Origin: Paenarthrobacter sp.
Lineage (GTDB): Bacteria > Actinomycetota > Actinomycetes > Actinomycetales > Micrococcaceae
Assembly: GCA_031179305.1 (NCBI GenBank)
Contig: JAPSHX010000001.1
Coordinates: forward strand, 186,001-250,000
DNA: 64,000 nt
Reading direction: 5' to 3'
Shown here: one piece after another, positions 26,970-35,448 of the stretch
How the letters are laid out: each line of letters opens with the position of its first letter
Numbering within the stretch: the stretch's first letter is position 1
Translations under genes and position numbers: made by a program
Notes under the pieces: generated by a model
Databases searched by the model: none
Seen by the model: only the letters and a program-made list of their open reading frames with translations
Told to the model about the DNA's origin: nothing

Positions 26970-27890
26970 ATGGGCGCGAACACCGCCGAGAACACCAACC
27001 TTCGTCTGAAGGCCGTACTGGACATCCTCGCTGAGAGTGTATGGTCCGGGGCAACGTTGAACGCCGGCGAGGTGCTGGCCGAAGCGATCGTCCGAGTGCC
27101 TTTCAATGACCACGAGGCTGAACTTCTCAGTGGCGGCATCCCTCGCGGCCACAAGACCCTGACGTCGGCCTCGGCAAAGCTGGTCAAGGCTGGCTGGCTG
27201 GTCAAGGGCCGCTCGGGTTGGACCATTCCGGAGGACGGCCTGCGTGCGACGGTCGCTTTCCCGGACGCGGCAGCATTTGGAGCAGCGCTCGACGCCGGAA
27301 CGCCGGTACCGGCCGACGTCGCCGTTCCGACGGCCCCGCCTGTGAAGCCCCAAGCCAAGAAGACAGCCGCAACCAAGCGGACCGCTGCGAAGAAGGCCAC
27401 CGAGCCCAAAGTCGCAGCCGCTGATGTAGCTGAGCCGAAGGTCGCTGCCGCCAAGGTCTCGGCGCCGAAAGCCAAAGCTGCAACAGCCAAGGCTTCCGCG
27501 GCCAAAGCTGGCCCCGCTGCCCCCGCCGCGAAGAAGTCCACCCGCAAGGCGCCGGCGAAAGCAGCAGCAGCCTCCGCCGTCGAGACCATTCCGCAGCCTG
27601 ACGCCGTGGCGATCGCCGGGGACTTCAACAAGATCCTTGGAGCGCCCGAGGATTGGGCGCCGCAGTACGACGAAGCCCAGATGGAGTTCAACCCGCTCGT
27701 CCAGGTGTGGACGCTGACGGCTGAATTGCCCGCCGGCTTTTACACCTACAAGATCGCGCTGAACCGTTCGTGGGATGAGAACTACGGTGCGTTCGGCGCC
27801 CGGGATGGTGCGAACCATGAGTTGAACCACGACGGCGGCTCTGTCACCATCACGTACAGCCACGCGACCCGGGACATTGTGATCGGGTAG
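26970..27890 (+). CDS. winged-helix / Lys-Ala-rich / X25-domain fusion protein
   Basis: 306 aa with three distinct parts. Residues ~8-90 look like a winged helix of the Mrr N-terminal type (LTSASAKLVKAGWLVKGRSG, then WTIPEDGLRA). Residues ~105-200 are a histone-H1-like Ala/Lys/Pro tract with KKTAATKRTAAKKA and EPKVAA repeats. Residues ~210-305 (AIAGDFNKILGAPEDWAP, WTLTAELPAGFYTYKIAL, ENYGAFGARDGANHEL) match the X25 pullulanase/amylase accessory beta-sandwich. AAGGAGAAGC lies before ATG. Binding both DNA and alpha-glucan would be unusual; the function is unknown. Confidence 0.75.
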   Translation: MGANTAENTNLRLKAVLDILAESVWSGATLNAGEVLAEAIVRVPFNDHEAELLSGGIPRGHKTLTSASAKLVKAGWLVKGRSGWTIPEDGLRATVAFPDAAAFGAALDAGTPVPADVAVPTAPPVKPQAKKTAATKRTAAKKATEPKVAAADVAEPKVAAAKVSAPKAKAATAKASAAKAGPAAPAAKKSTRKAPAKAAAASAVETIPQPDAVAIAGDFNKILGAPEDWAPQYDEAQMEFNPLVQVWTLTAELPAGFYTYKIALNRSWDENYGAFGARDGANHELNHDGGSVTITYSHATRDIVIG

Positions 27891-27906
27891 CTGTTGCTAC
27901 TGGACA

Positions 27907-27961
27907 CTGCCCTTGTTCGACCCAGATCGCCTTCGACGGTGAGTGGGACGAACGAGGGCAG
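27907..27961. terminator. possible hairpin before acylphosphatase gene
   Basis: Arms CTGCCCTTGTTCG and CGAACGAGGGCAG pair over 13 bp with one G-T wobble across a 29-nt loop. It lies after the fusion protein gene and 20 bp before the acylphosphatase ATG, so it may end the former or fold in the leader of the latter. Confidence 0.45.
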
Positions 27962-27980
27962 GTCTCGTTAAGGTGGTTCC

Positions 27981-28265
27981 ATGACTGACGAAACCGTTCG
28001 CCTAACAGCCCGCATCACCGGAGTGGTCCAAGGGGTCGGGTTCCGTTATTGGACTGCCCGTAAAGCTGATGAGCTGCTGTTGAAGGGAACGGTGCGGAAT
28101 GACCACGACGGCTCGGTGTTGTTGGTCGCTGAAGGATCTGTATCCGATATTGAGCAACTCGTGAAGTGGCTCCACTCCACTCGGGTACCTGGGCGCGTAG
28201 AGAACGTTGACTTCGAAGTTTCCGAAGCCTCCGGGGAGTTCGACGACTTCCGCATTGTGGGCTAG
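27981..28265 (+). CDS. acyP: acylphosphatase
   Basis: 94 aa, the usual length. It hydrolyses acyl-phosphate bonds. GVVQGVGFRYWT (~14-25) is the family signature, containing the catalytic Arg; Asn in VRNDHDGSV (~39) is the second catalytic residue, and VLLVAEG and PGRVENVDFE give the remaining strands. ATG with AAGG upstream. It is followed by a convergent PIN-toxin gene only 6 bp away. Confidence 0.95.
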   Translation: MTDETVRLTARITGVVQGVGFRYWTARKADELLLKGTVRNDHDGSVLLVAEGSVSDIEQLVKWLHSTRVPGRVENVDFEVSEASGEFDDFRIVG

Positions 28266-28271
28266 ACGTTG

Positions 28272-28664
28272 CTAGGACCCGGGCGATGCCGTGATGAGTC
28301 CTGATTCGGTAGCGGCGAGGAGGAGCTCTTGGTCGTACGCGACCAGCCTGTCGGTCTGCAGTCGAATGGCTGTTGCCAGATGAATAGCATCCGCGCTCCG
28401 CAACTGTCGCGGGAGTGCCGCTGCGTACATGAGGTCTGAACGGGTTACGTCAACCAAATTGATTCCGGCCAAAACTGCATTGACGACGTCGAACGGCATG
28501 TCCCTCCGACGAGCCGCACAGTGCAGTTCCGTGTAGAGCAGCATGGAGGCCACGAGATGCGCTCCTGAGGCTGCCATCTCCACCAAATAGGCAGCAGCGG
28601 CGGCTGACTCCTGTTCGTTAACCACCAACTTCATGACCGCAGAAGTGTCAACGCAAACGATCAC
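28272..28664 (-). CDS. vapC: PIN-domain toxin (VapC-like ribonuclease)
   Basis: 130 aa. The acidic active site of PIN ribonucleases is visible: Asp in VCVDTSAVMKL (~5), Glu in NEQESAAAAAYL, Asp in LRSADAIHLATA (~90), and YDQELLLAA near the end. It would cleave RNA, typically tRNA or rRNA, when freed from its antitoxin. GTG start overlaps the antitoxin stop as GTGA, the standard translational coupling of toxin-antitoxin pairs. Confidence 0.9.
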   Translation of the reverse strand: MIVCVDTSAVMKLVVNEQESAAAAAYLVEMAASGAHLVASMLLYTELHCAARRRDMPFDVVNAVLAGINLVDVTRSDLMYAAALPRQLRSADAIHLATAIRLQTDRLVAYDQELLLAATESGLITASPGS

Positions 28665-28927
28665 CTGTCGCCGCGCAGATCGGCCAGGATTTCGGCTGTC
28701 GTCATGTTGCTGCTGATCCTAGGCAAGATTGTGAAGTCCACAGGTGTCTCACTTGCCGGCCGGACGCTACCTGCTTGGAGTAGACGCTCAAAGGGCGAAG
28801 CCGACGGTGGGATGAGGGTTGCCGCCACCTCGCCGTTGTTGGTGACGTCGATGACTTCCCCATTTTTGACGCGTTCCAGAATCTTGCTGCTCTGATTACG
28901 CAGTTCCCGGTGCGGAATAGTTGTCAT
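28661..28927 (-). CDS. Phd/YefM-type antitoxin of the PIN toxin
   Basis: 88 aa. The N-terminal Phd/YefM fold (IPHRELRNQSSKILERVKNGEV, split ~5-26) binds DNA, and VTNNGEVAATLIP is the conserved beta turn. The C-terminal ~40 residues, ending in TTAEILADLRGDR, would wrap the toxin. GGAGG lies before ATG 28927; an upstream in-frame start at 28954 is less likely. It presumably represses its own operon with the toxin as corepressor. Confidence 0.88.
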   Translation of the reverse strand: MTTIPHRELRNQSSKILERVKNGEVIDVTNNGEVAATLIPPSASPFERLLQAGSVRPASETPVDFTILPRISSNMTTAEILADLRGDR

Positions 28928-28983
28928 GATCAGCCTCCGTAGCAATCGTAGCACGCTCTTTTAGGGGCAGACCTTCCGCTGCC

Positions 28984-29877
28984 TCAGGCCTGATTGATAG
29001 CAGGGCGCGTCGCCTCAATGTAGTGCTCCAGTGGCTTCAGCGCAGGCTGCGAGGAGCTATCCCTGACAGCGTCGGCACCAACGGCGTTGGCTACAGCGAG
29101 CGCATGCGCGTACTCAAGCCCGGACTGGAGCGCCAAGACCAGCGCGGCACAGAAAGCATCCCCGGCGCCGATGGTGTTGGCGATATCTGTGACTCGCACT
29201 GCCGGAGCTTCGGCCACCCTTTCGCCGTCGACGAAGATCGCCGAACCGTCTCCGCCGTAGGTTACTGCCACCAAGGGAGCATCGCGGAGGGCCGGGATCA
29301 GTTGGTACTCCGTCTCGTTCACGATCACCAGGTCGCAGCGCTTCAAGAGCTCGGGAATGATCGGTGCTGCAGGGGCGGCGTTCAGGACAAAGAAACCCTT
29401 GGCTCGGCGTGCGGCTTCCAGCACAACTTCCTGGTCCACTTCGAGCTGGCACAGGACGGCCTCATCGTCAGCGAACGTAACACCCTCAAGGCTCACCGAA
29501 GCGTTGGCGCCGGGGCACACCACAATCTGGTTCTCGCCCGCACCGTCTACCAGTACCAGGGCAGTTCCTGTGGCGGAGTCCGCGCGGGAAACGTCCTGGA
29601 CGTCGACGCCGGCGGCCGCCATCGCGCTGAGAAGGCTGGCGCCGGCGTCGTCCTGGCCTATGGCCCCCACCATGCGGGAGTGTCCGGCCAGCCGGGCCGC
29701 AGCAACAGCCTGGTTGGCGCCCTTCCCTCCGGGTTGTTGGCGAAGAACGCCTCCGCCAACGGTTTCACCGGGCGAGGGGAGGCGGTTGGCTGTCGCCGTG
29801 ATGTCGAGGTTAATGCTGCCCACTACCGTGAGCGTGGGGGCCAATTTGGGCGCAGGGGACTGCAGGGACGTGCTCAT
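28984..29877 (-). CDS. rbsK: ribokinase (PfkB family)
   Basis: 297 aa. It phosphorylates ribose to ribose 5-phosphate with ATP. GSINLDITATANRLPSPGET (N-terminal PfkB pattern), QPGGKGANQAVAAARLAG (~45, signature 1) and NTIGAGDAFCAALVLAL (~235, signature 2 with the catalytic Asp) are all present. ATG 29877 has GAAAGGG about 8 nt upstream; a longer in-frame start to 29991 overlaps the regulator gene and is rejected. It lies directly after the GntR gene, and with the nucleoside hydrolase nearby it would use the ribose released from nucleosides. Confidence 0.93.
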   Translation of the reverse strand: MSTSLQSPAPKLAPTLTVVGSINLDITATANRLPSPGETVGGGVLRQQPGGKGANQAVAAARLAGHSRMVGAIGQDDAGASLLSAMAAAGVDVQDVSRADSATGTALVLVDGAGENQIVVCPGANASVSLEGVTFADDEAVLCQLEVDQEVVLEAARRAKGFFVLNAAPAAPIIPELLKRCDLVIVNETEYQLIPALRDAPLVAVTYGGDGSAIFVDGERVAEAPAVRVTDIANTIGAGDAFCAALVLALQSGLEYAHALAVANAVGADAVRDSSSQPALKPLEHYIEATRPAINQA

Positions 29878-29914
29878 GGAAGAACCCTTTCGGGATATTG
29901 GCGGAGGGGAGATT

Positions 29915-30688
29915 TCAGGAGGACTGGATGACGGAGAGGTGCCCGGCTTTGGCGGCCACCAGGCATTTGGCGAGATAGAACGGAGAACCATTCCGGCGGA
30001 CGTATTGGGTGAGGACCAGCACGGGATCGGAGGGGCGGAGGCCCAGCAACTTCGCGCGGCTGGGGCCGGCGGTGCTCAGGCTGATCTGGCATTCGCCGGG
30101 GCCAAGGGGCGCGCCGGGGAGCCCGCTGAGGACCTCCAGGAGCGTTGATGCGGAAAGCGTGGGAGCTTCTGCAGCTTCGGCCAGGGCCTCGGCTTCGGGG
30201 ATTCCTTGGGCAACGTTCTCTTGGAGATGCGCCAGGGGCTCACCGTTCCGGATCAGCACGCTTTCCCAGAACCATACGTCCTCGTCAGGCTGGACGCCGA
30301 TGCCTGGTGCCACGAATTCCGATGCCGGTTGCTTGATTGCGGCTACCCGTTTGACCTGGATGTCTTGGTCGGTCCCGCCAAGAAGCTGATCGAACGGTCG
30401 AATGTGTTCAATCCCGATGCGGGGGAGTGAATCGGCAACAAACCGGCCAACTCCGCGTCGTGCCCGGGTGAGGCCGTCTTCTTCCAGCAACATCAGCGCT
30501 TCCCGGATCACGGTGCGACTGACGTCCATCATGCTGCCCAGCTCGGTTTCCGTGGGGAGCAGGGAACCTGGCGGCAGGATTTTGGTCCGGATCGCTTCGG
30601 CGATGCGGGAGTAGGCCGCTACGCGCAAAGGCTGCCCGGGCTGGGCGGCGATGGGTCGTGACAGGAACTGGACGGCGTTGTCGGTCAA
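29915..30688 (-). CDS. GntR family regulator, HutC/UTRA subfamily
   Basis: 257 aa. The N-terminal winged helix (~22-88) contains LPTETELGSMMDVSRTVIREAL. The rest is a UTRA-type ligand domain (~105-250) with the usual late sequence LGLRPSDPVLVLTQYV. TTG start with GAGG 5 nt upstream. It sits between the leftward ribokinase gene and the rightward transporter gene and probably represses both, responding to a nucleoside, ribose or phosphorylated product. Confidence 0.88.
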   Translation of the reverse strand: MTDNAVQFLSRPIAAQPGQPLRVAAYSRIAEAIRTKILPPGSLLPTETELGSMMDVSRTVIREALMLLEEDGLTRARRGVGRFVADSLPRIGIEHIRPFDQLLGGTDQDIQVKRVAAIKQPASEFVAPGIGVQPDEDVWFWESVLIRNGEPLAHLQENVAQGIPEAEALAEAAEAPTLSASTLLEVLSGLPGAPLGPGECQISLSTAGPSRAKLLGLRPSDPVLVLTQYVRRNGSPFYLAKCLVAAKAGHLSVIQSS

Positions 30689-30756
30689 GGGTGCCTCACT
30701 TGAGATGGGTTACGGATACTGTACCGGATGACTGTGATAGGTTGCACAAGCTCGTA

Positions 30757-30775
30757 ATACATGCTTGTATAACAA
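30757..30775. promoter_or_regulatory. probable operator for the nucleoside-locus GntR
   Basis: Overlapping inverted repeats: TTGT-ATA-ACAA at 30765-30775, which fits the GT-N3-AC core of HutC-type GntR operators, and ATACA-TGCT-TGTAT at 30757-30770. They lie in the 134-bp divergent gap, 48 bp before the transporter start. Confidence 0.55.
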
Positions 30776-30822
30776 CTCACATCTCGTGGCGCCGCCCGCG
30801 CCCTCGGACAAAGGAGTTTGAT

Positions 30823-32283
30823 GTGAACATCCCCACCGCCACAGGCCAGCAGACGGTAGACCCGCAGGCCCCAGCTTCAGTGGACAGCACTGCCGCCGCC
30901 TCACCCGCTGATGCCGGTCGCTTCCACGGCAAAGCCGCAGCACTGCTGATCACCACGCTGGTCCTGGCCGTGCTGGCCTTCCAGCTCAACGCCAGCATGA
31001 TCACCCCGGCACTGCCACACATCGGCTCCTTCTTCGGTGAAACGCCCGAAGCAGTGGCCCAAGTCCAGTCGATGTTCTTCCTTGCCTGCGCCATCGCCGG
31101 ACCCGTGATCGGCCGCTGGAGCGATTTCATCGGACGCCGTAATGCATTGCTCCTGGTGCTGGCCATCATGGGTGCGGGAACCGTGCTGTGCATTTTCGCT
31201 CCCACCCTGCCGCTGCTGGTCACCGGACGCTTCATGCAAGGTGTTTCAAGCGCCATCTTTGCGCTCTCCTACATCGTCCTGAACGAATACCTGCCTGCCA
31301 GACTCTTCGGAACATCCATCGGCATCATCGCTGCCATCAACGGAGGGGTTGGCGGCGTGGATGGCTACTTCGGCGGGCTTATGGCTGAGACCCTTGGCTT
31401 CCAGTCGATCTTTGTCGCCGTCCTGGTACTGGCCGCAATCGCCGTCGTGTGTGTCATCAAAGTGGTCCCGGGCGGCAAGTCAGCCGTTGCTCCAGGCCGG
31501 ATGGACTGGTGGGGCGCGGGCTCGCTGTCCGTGTTCCTGGTGTTCATCACCTACTTCGTGTCCACGGGCTCGTCGGCGGGCTGGACTTCACCTGCGGCCC
31601 TCGGCCTGCTTGCCGGCAGCATCGCGTCCTTCACGGCCTTCTGGCTTATCGAGAAGAAGCGCGAAACCCCTCTTGTGGCCGTTCACCACCTCCGTTCACG
31701 GCAGGTATGGCCCGTGATCGCCACCACCGTGCTGACCCTCGCGGGAATCTTCGCCATCATCAACTTCACTGTGGTGTTGCTGAGCCAGGACAAGGAAAAC
31801 GGCTTCGGACTGTCCGCTTCGGTCGCAGCCCTGCTGTTCCTCACGCCCGCAGCACTCATTGGTGTGTTCGCCGCTCCCCTCGCTGGCTGGATTGCCGACC
31901 GTCGCGGCTGGATCAAGACTGTCCGCGTTGGCACTGCAACCAGCCTCGCCTGCGCAATCGTCGCGGCGCTTTTCGCGCACAACCAGGTAGCAGTCCTCAT
32001 CGCCATCGCCGCTTTGGGCATCTTCTACAACGGCTTCTTCCTTACCGCCATCAACGGCCTGTCCGTGCTGCTCTCGCCCAAGGAAGCACCGGCTGCGCTG
32101 CCGGGTATCAACGGTGCGTCCTTCGGCATCGGGGCGAGCCTCGGCGTCGTGGTCGTTGCACCGTTCGCAGGCCAGGGCACCGCAGCCGGATACTCGGCGG
32201 CCCTCTGGATTTCGGTGTCCATCACGGCGCTTGCCTTCATCGTCAGCCTGTTCATCGCGGCCCCCAAAGGCGAAAAGATCTAA
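30823..32283 (+). CDS. MFS transporter, drug:H+ antiporter-like, probable nucleoside permease
   Basis: 486 aa, about 13-14 hydrophobic helices. After a ~35-residue polar N-terminus, GRWSDFIGRRNALL (~105) is the loop 2-3 motif A of the major facilitator superfamily, and GRFMQGVSSAIFAL (~135) is motif B/C-like. ADRRGWIKT marks the second half. By sequence style it belongs with DHA/EmrB-type carriers, but its location between a nucleoside-hydrolase gene and ribokinase suggests nucleoside or ribose uptake. GTG 30823 has AAGGAG 6 nt upstream; an ATG two bases earlier is out of frame. Confidence 0.85.
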   Translation: MNIPTATGQQTVDPQAPASVDSTAAASPADAGRFHGKAAALLITTLVLAVLAFQLNASMITPALPHIGSFFGETPEAVAQVQSMFFLACAIAGPVIGRWSDFIGRRNALLLVLAIMGAGTVLCIFAPTLPLLVTGRFMQGVSSAIFALSYIVLNEYLPARLFGTSIGIIAAINGGVGGVDGYFGGLMAETLGFQSIFVAVLVLAAIAVVCVIKVVPGGKSAVAPGRMDWWGAGSLSVFLVFITYFVSTGSSAGWTSPAALGLLAGSIASFTAFWLIEKKRETPLVAVHHLRSRQVWPVIATTVLTLAGIFAIINFTVVLLSQDKENGFGLSASVAALLFLTPAALIGVFAAPLAGWIADRRGWIKTVRVGTATSLACAIVAALFAHNQVAVLIAIAALGIFYNGFFLTAINGLSVLLSPKEAPAALPGINGASFGIGASLGVVVVAPFAGQGTAAGYSAALWISVSITALAFIVSLFIAAPKGEKI

Positions 32284-32381
32284 CGCGCGACGCCGGCACG
32301 CGGCTGCGCGCGCAAACTCGCCCCAGCTTCAGCCCACTCCGCAAAACAAGTAGTCCGCTTCACCTGAAACGAGAGACCACC

Positions 32382-33374
32382 ATGACCCAGCCCGCACCCT
32401 TCTTCCTCGACTGCGATACAGGCATCGACGACGCCCTCGCCCTGGCTTACCTCCTCGCCTCCCCGCGGGCCAACCTCGTGGGCATTGGCACCGTGAGCGG
32501 CAACGTCAGTGCGGCAGGCGGGGCACGGAATACCCTGGACCTGCTGAACTTGGCAGGCCATCCGGACATTCCCGTGGCTATCGGCGCCCACGATCCGCAG
32601 GTTGGCACTTTTCACGGCGGCGCTCCGCACGTCCACGGTGATAACGGCATCGGCGGGGTAGATCTGGTGCCGTCGGACCGTGAGCCCGTCAAGGCCACGG
32701 CCGCGGAGCTGCTGGTTCAATTGGCACACAAATATGCGGGGGAGCTTCGCCTTGTGGCCATTGGCCCGTTGACCAACATCGCCGAAGCCCTGCGCCTGGA
32801 ACCGAAACTGCCCCAGCTGATCGCCGAGGTCACCATCATGGGCGGCGCAGCGCTGGCCCCGGGAAACATCACGCCAGTTGCCGAGGCCAACATCGCCAAC
32901 GATCCCGAGGCCGCCGCGGAAGTCCTGGCCGCCGGCTGGAACGTGGCGCTGGTGCCGTTGGATGTCACCATGACCAACGTCCTGGAGGAAAACCACCGCC
33001 AGGAACTGCTCGCCACCGAGCACCCGGTGTCGCAGGCACTGGGCGAAATGCTTGGCTACTACTTCGGCTTCTACATCGACATTTTCGGTCGGGCTTGTTC
33101 TGCGATGCACGATCCCCTCGCCGCGGCCATCGCCGTCAGGGGAGTGGAAGTCACGCTCGCGCCGACCGTCCGGGTCCAAGTGGACACCACCGAAGGGCCC
33201 AGTCGCGGCCAGACGGTCTGCGATCTCCGTGGCCAGTACGCGGGATTCCCGGCGCAGCGCGGCGCACGTTGCCGGGTGGTGCTGGAAATCGGCGAGGACT
33301 TCGCGCCACACCTGCTGGGTACCATGCAGGCGGCCTGGCTTACTGAGGCACAAGCGGTGGCACCGGTCGCCTGA
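32382..33374 (+). CDS. inosine/uridine-preferring nucleoside hydrolase
   Basis: 330 aa. It cleaves nucleosides to ribose plus base. FLDCDTGIDDALAL (~4-17) is the Ca-binding DxDxGxDD signature; GTVSGN (~34), IGPLTNIAEAL (~126), MGGAA (~150), ANIANDPEAA (~165) and a late MHDPLAAA (His-Asp, ~242) complete the active site. It follows the transporter by about 100 bp and ends at an intrinsic terminator, so the two form an uptake-and-cleavage pair; ribokinase supplies the next step. The base preference is not evident. Confidence 0.94.
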   Translation: MTQPAPFFLDCDTGIDDALALAYLLASPRANLVGIGTVSGNVSAAGGARNTLDLLNLAGHPDIPVAIGAHDPQVGTFHGGAPHVHGDNGIGGVDLVPSDREPVKATAAELLVQLAHKYAGELRLVAIGPLTNIAEALRLEPKLPQLIAEVTIMGGAALAPGNITPVAEANIANDPEAAAEVLAAGWNVALVPLDVTMTNVLEENHRQELLATEHPVSQALGEMLGYYFGFYIDIFGRACSAMHDPLAAAIAVRGVEVTLAPTVRVQVDTTEGPSRGQTVCDLRGQYAGFPAQRGARCRVVLEIGEDFAPHLLGTMQAAWLTEAQAVAPVA

Positions 33375-33395
33375 CTGGCGGAAGACTGAGGTATC

Positions 33396-33440
33396 GACGA
33401 CGACGGCGACCCAAGCGGTCCGCCGTCGTCGTCCTCTTTT
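33396..33440 (+). terminator. intrinsic terminator after nucleoside hydrolase gene
   Basis: A perfect 13-bp GC-rich stem (GACGACGACGGCG) with a 12-nt loop, followed by CTCTTTT. It has the same GACGGCG core as two other hairpins in the window. Confidence 0.82.
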
Positions 33441-33460
33441 AAGCCGTAGTCCTCTAGTGG

Positions 33461-34213
33461 CTACGCGTACATGAGCGAGCCGGGCGTGGTGAGGGTTTCA
33501 CCGGTTTCCAGCCAGGTCTTGAGGCCCGAGAGGATCATGGGCCAGCCGCCGTACAGTTGGTCGTTCGCACCTTCGCGGAGCTGATCGTGTGTGACGGTGA
33601 GGTGGCAGGAATCGCCGACGGGCTCAATTTCCCAAGTGACCCGCGACGTTCCCTCGGCCTTCACATCTTCGCCCCAGAGAGCGCGCATGGTTTGGACGAG
33701 GCGGCGTGGAGGATCCACCTCGATGTTCTCGCCCTCACCGAGGGGCGCGTCCGCCTTGACGTTGTGCATCTCGAAGCGGCTGCCCGGAGTCCAATCCGAC
33801 GTGAAGGTGTTTCCGAACTGGTATTTGCTGCGGATCTCGCTGTTGGTTATGGCTTCCCAGAGCCGCTCCGGGGTGGTCTTGATGTAAATTTCGAAGATCT
33901 TTTCCATGGGACTTTCCAATCTGGATTTGAGGTCGCTGAGGGCAGCGGCCCATGGTTCTGCGTATTTACTCACCCAGCGATCGTGGATGAGGCGGATGGG
34001 AACAGGATTCAGGAAATGCAGCTTTTCGCGCCCCCGACGGCGGGTAACCACCAATCCTGCATCCTCCAACAACTTGAGGTGCTTGGCGATGCCGAAACGG
34101 GTCATCTCGAACCGGGCCCCCAAGGCGGTGGCAGATTGACCATCCTCGCGGAACAGCTCATCCAGCAGTTCCCTGCGGGTCGGGTCTGCCAAGGCCTTGA
34201 ACACTACGTCCAT
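33461..34213 (-). CDS. ArsR-type winged helix fused to SRPBCC (AHSA1-like) domain
   Basis: 250 aa. Residues ~1-95 are an ArsR-family DNA-binding domain (DPTRRELLDELF, FEMTRFGIAKHLKLLEDAG, VVTRRRGREKLHFLNP). Residues ~105-245 are an SRPBCC/Aha1-C-like ligand pocket (IYIKTTPERLWEAITN, GGWPMILSGLKTWLETGE). Such fusions are seen in actinobacteria and probably sense a hydrophobic ligand. No metal-binding Cys motif is present. ATG 34213 is chosen because an ArsR-like palindrome lies just upstream; longer in-frame starts would include it. Confidence 0.88.
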   Translation of the reverse strand: MDVVFKALADPTRRELLDELFREDGQSATALGARFEMTRFGIAKHLKLLEDAGLVVTRRRGREKLHFLNPVPIRLIHDRWVSKYAEPWAAALSDLKSRLESPMEKIFEIYIKTTPERLWEAITNSEIRSKYQFGNTFTSDWTPGSRFEMHNVKADAPLGEGENIEVDPPRRLVQTMRALWGEDVKAEGTSRVTWEIEPVGDSCHLTVTHDQLREGANDQLYGGWPMILSGLKTWLETGETLTTPGSLMYA

Positions 34214-34226
34214 GGGCCCAGAATAG

Positions 34227-34242
34227 GTGACCAATTGGTCAC
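34227..34242. promoter_or_regulatory. 16-bp palindromic operator upstream of arsR-SRPBCC gene
   Basis: A perfect 16-bp palindrome, GTGACCAATTGGTCAC, ends 13 bp before the start codon of the leftward ArsR-type gene. Its position and symmetry suit autoregulation by that protein. Confidence 0.7.
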
Positions 34243-34384
34243 GTGTCAATGGATTTTCTGCGAGGGCCTCTATGTTCTTTGGGGTGTGTGGTGGTGGATC
34301 TCGGGGACCGCTGACGCAGCAGCGCATCGGCGCGGGGCGAACGTGCCCGCCTTGCCAATATCTGCCCGATTGCTCCGCGAGCCG

Positions 34385-34879
34385 TTACTGGGTGATCTGC
34401 TCACGCAGGATATCGGCATGACCGCAGTGTTGTGCGAGCTCGCGGAGCATGTGCAGGTAGACCCATCTGAGGGGTAGAGGACCGCGTCGGTTGCCTAGAA
34501 CCAGGTCATCGAGTCCAAGGGGAGCGGCCGCACGTCGGGAAGCTTCGCATGCCTCTCGATGCGCCGCCTGAATGGTGGCAACAGTGTCTTGGTCGTCCAG
34601 AATGAACGACTCGTCAGGCGTGGCAGGGATGCCAATCTCGCTCCGTGGCCGGGAGGTGATGGCTTCGTCGAACCACACCTTTTCCACAAAGGTCACGTGC
34701 TTCACCAATCCCAGAAGTGTTGTGCGGGAAGGCACCAGGGAGCGGCGTGCTTGTTCCTCCGTGAGTCCATCCAAGCACTCGTTGAGGGTTCTGCGATGCT
34801 CGTCCAGGAAGGCATCGAACTGCGTCCGGTCATCGAGCTGGATGGCATCTTCAGCCATGGTCGGCGGCGTGGCACTCAT
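34385..34879 (-). CDS. DinB-like (DUF664) protein
   Basis: 164 aa four-helix-bundle protein. [28 protein letters not shown] (split ~45-75) and [24 protein letters not shown] (split ~130-155) place His residues as in DinB/DUF664 metal sites (KHV near 67, HCGHAD near 150). Actinobacterial members include mycothiol-dependent enzymes, but many are uncharacterised. ATG overlaps the stop of the VOC gene as ATGA, so the two are translationally coupled. Confidence 0.85.
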   Translation of the reverse strand: MSATPPTMAEDAIQLDDRTQFDAFLDEHRRTLNECLDGLTEEQARRSLVPSRTTLLGLVKHVTFVEKVWFDEAITSRPRSEIGIPATPDESFILDDQDTVATIQAAHREACEASRRAAAPLGLDDLVLGNRRGPLPLRWVYLHMLRELAQHCGHADILREQITQ

Positions 34880-35307
34880 CCGAAAACCACCGTGCCGTCG
34901 TCGTTGATGCCCCAACCGGGGTTGTGTGCGATTTCCCAGACAATACCGTTCGGGTCTTTCACATGACCATGGAAGATGCCACCGAAAGCGCCGGAGTGGG
35001 CCGGTTTCACTACAGTCGCCCCGGCGGCCACCAAGGCGTCGATGGTGCTGGACACCTCCGCCGGGCTGTCGACGTTGTGTGAAAGCGTCACACCGCTGAC
35101 TCCTGATGTAGGAGCAGTGCCACCGAGGTCCTGATCAAATTTCTCGGCGTCAAACAGGCCGAGCATCATTCCCGGCGCAACCTGAAAGAAAAGGATCTCG
35201 CCGGGAACATCCATGGCCGGATCCCAGCCGAGCCCGTCCTTGTAGAAGGCGCGCGCGGCGTCGAGGTCCTTTGTGGCGAACGTGAGGAAATGCAGTCGCT
35301 GGTCCAT
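34876..35307 (-). CDS. VOC (glyoxalase/bleomycin-resistance fold) family protein
   Basis: 143 aa. [18 protein letters not shown] opens the first beta-alpha-beta-beta-beta module and [26 protein letters not shown] the second. Possible metal ligands are His in LHFLTF, Glu/Gln in the middle strand and Glu in [12 protein letters not shown] proteins include glyoxalases, dioxygenases and antibiotic-binding proteins; the activity is not clear here. ATG 35307 is the start of homology; an in-frame frame continues upstream to 35400. Confidence 0.85.
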   Translation of the reverse strand: MDQRLHFLTFATKDLDAARAFYKDGLGWDPAMDVPGEILFFQVAPGMMLGLFDAEKFDQDLGGTAPTSGVSGVTLSHNVDSPAEVSSTIDALVAAGATVVKPAHSGAFGGIFHGHVKDPNGIVWEIAHNPGWGINDDGTVVFG

Positions 35308-35448
35308 ACGGGAATCGTAGCGGGAAGGTACGACGGCGGTTCCCGCCTGCCATTGCGGCGCAGGCCCGCTGAGGTGCTTCCACAACGATCCGGTGGTCAT
35401 TCGTGGGAATCAGGAACCCCGATCGTCCGGCACGGCAACAATGGGTGC

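Noticed and set aside
31449..32381. Long N-terminal extension of the nucleoside hydrolase frame
   Set aside because: It overlaps the transporter gene in another frame and has Arg/Pro-rich nonsense composition; homology starts at ATG 32382.
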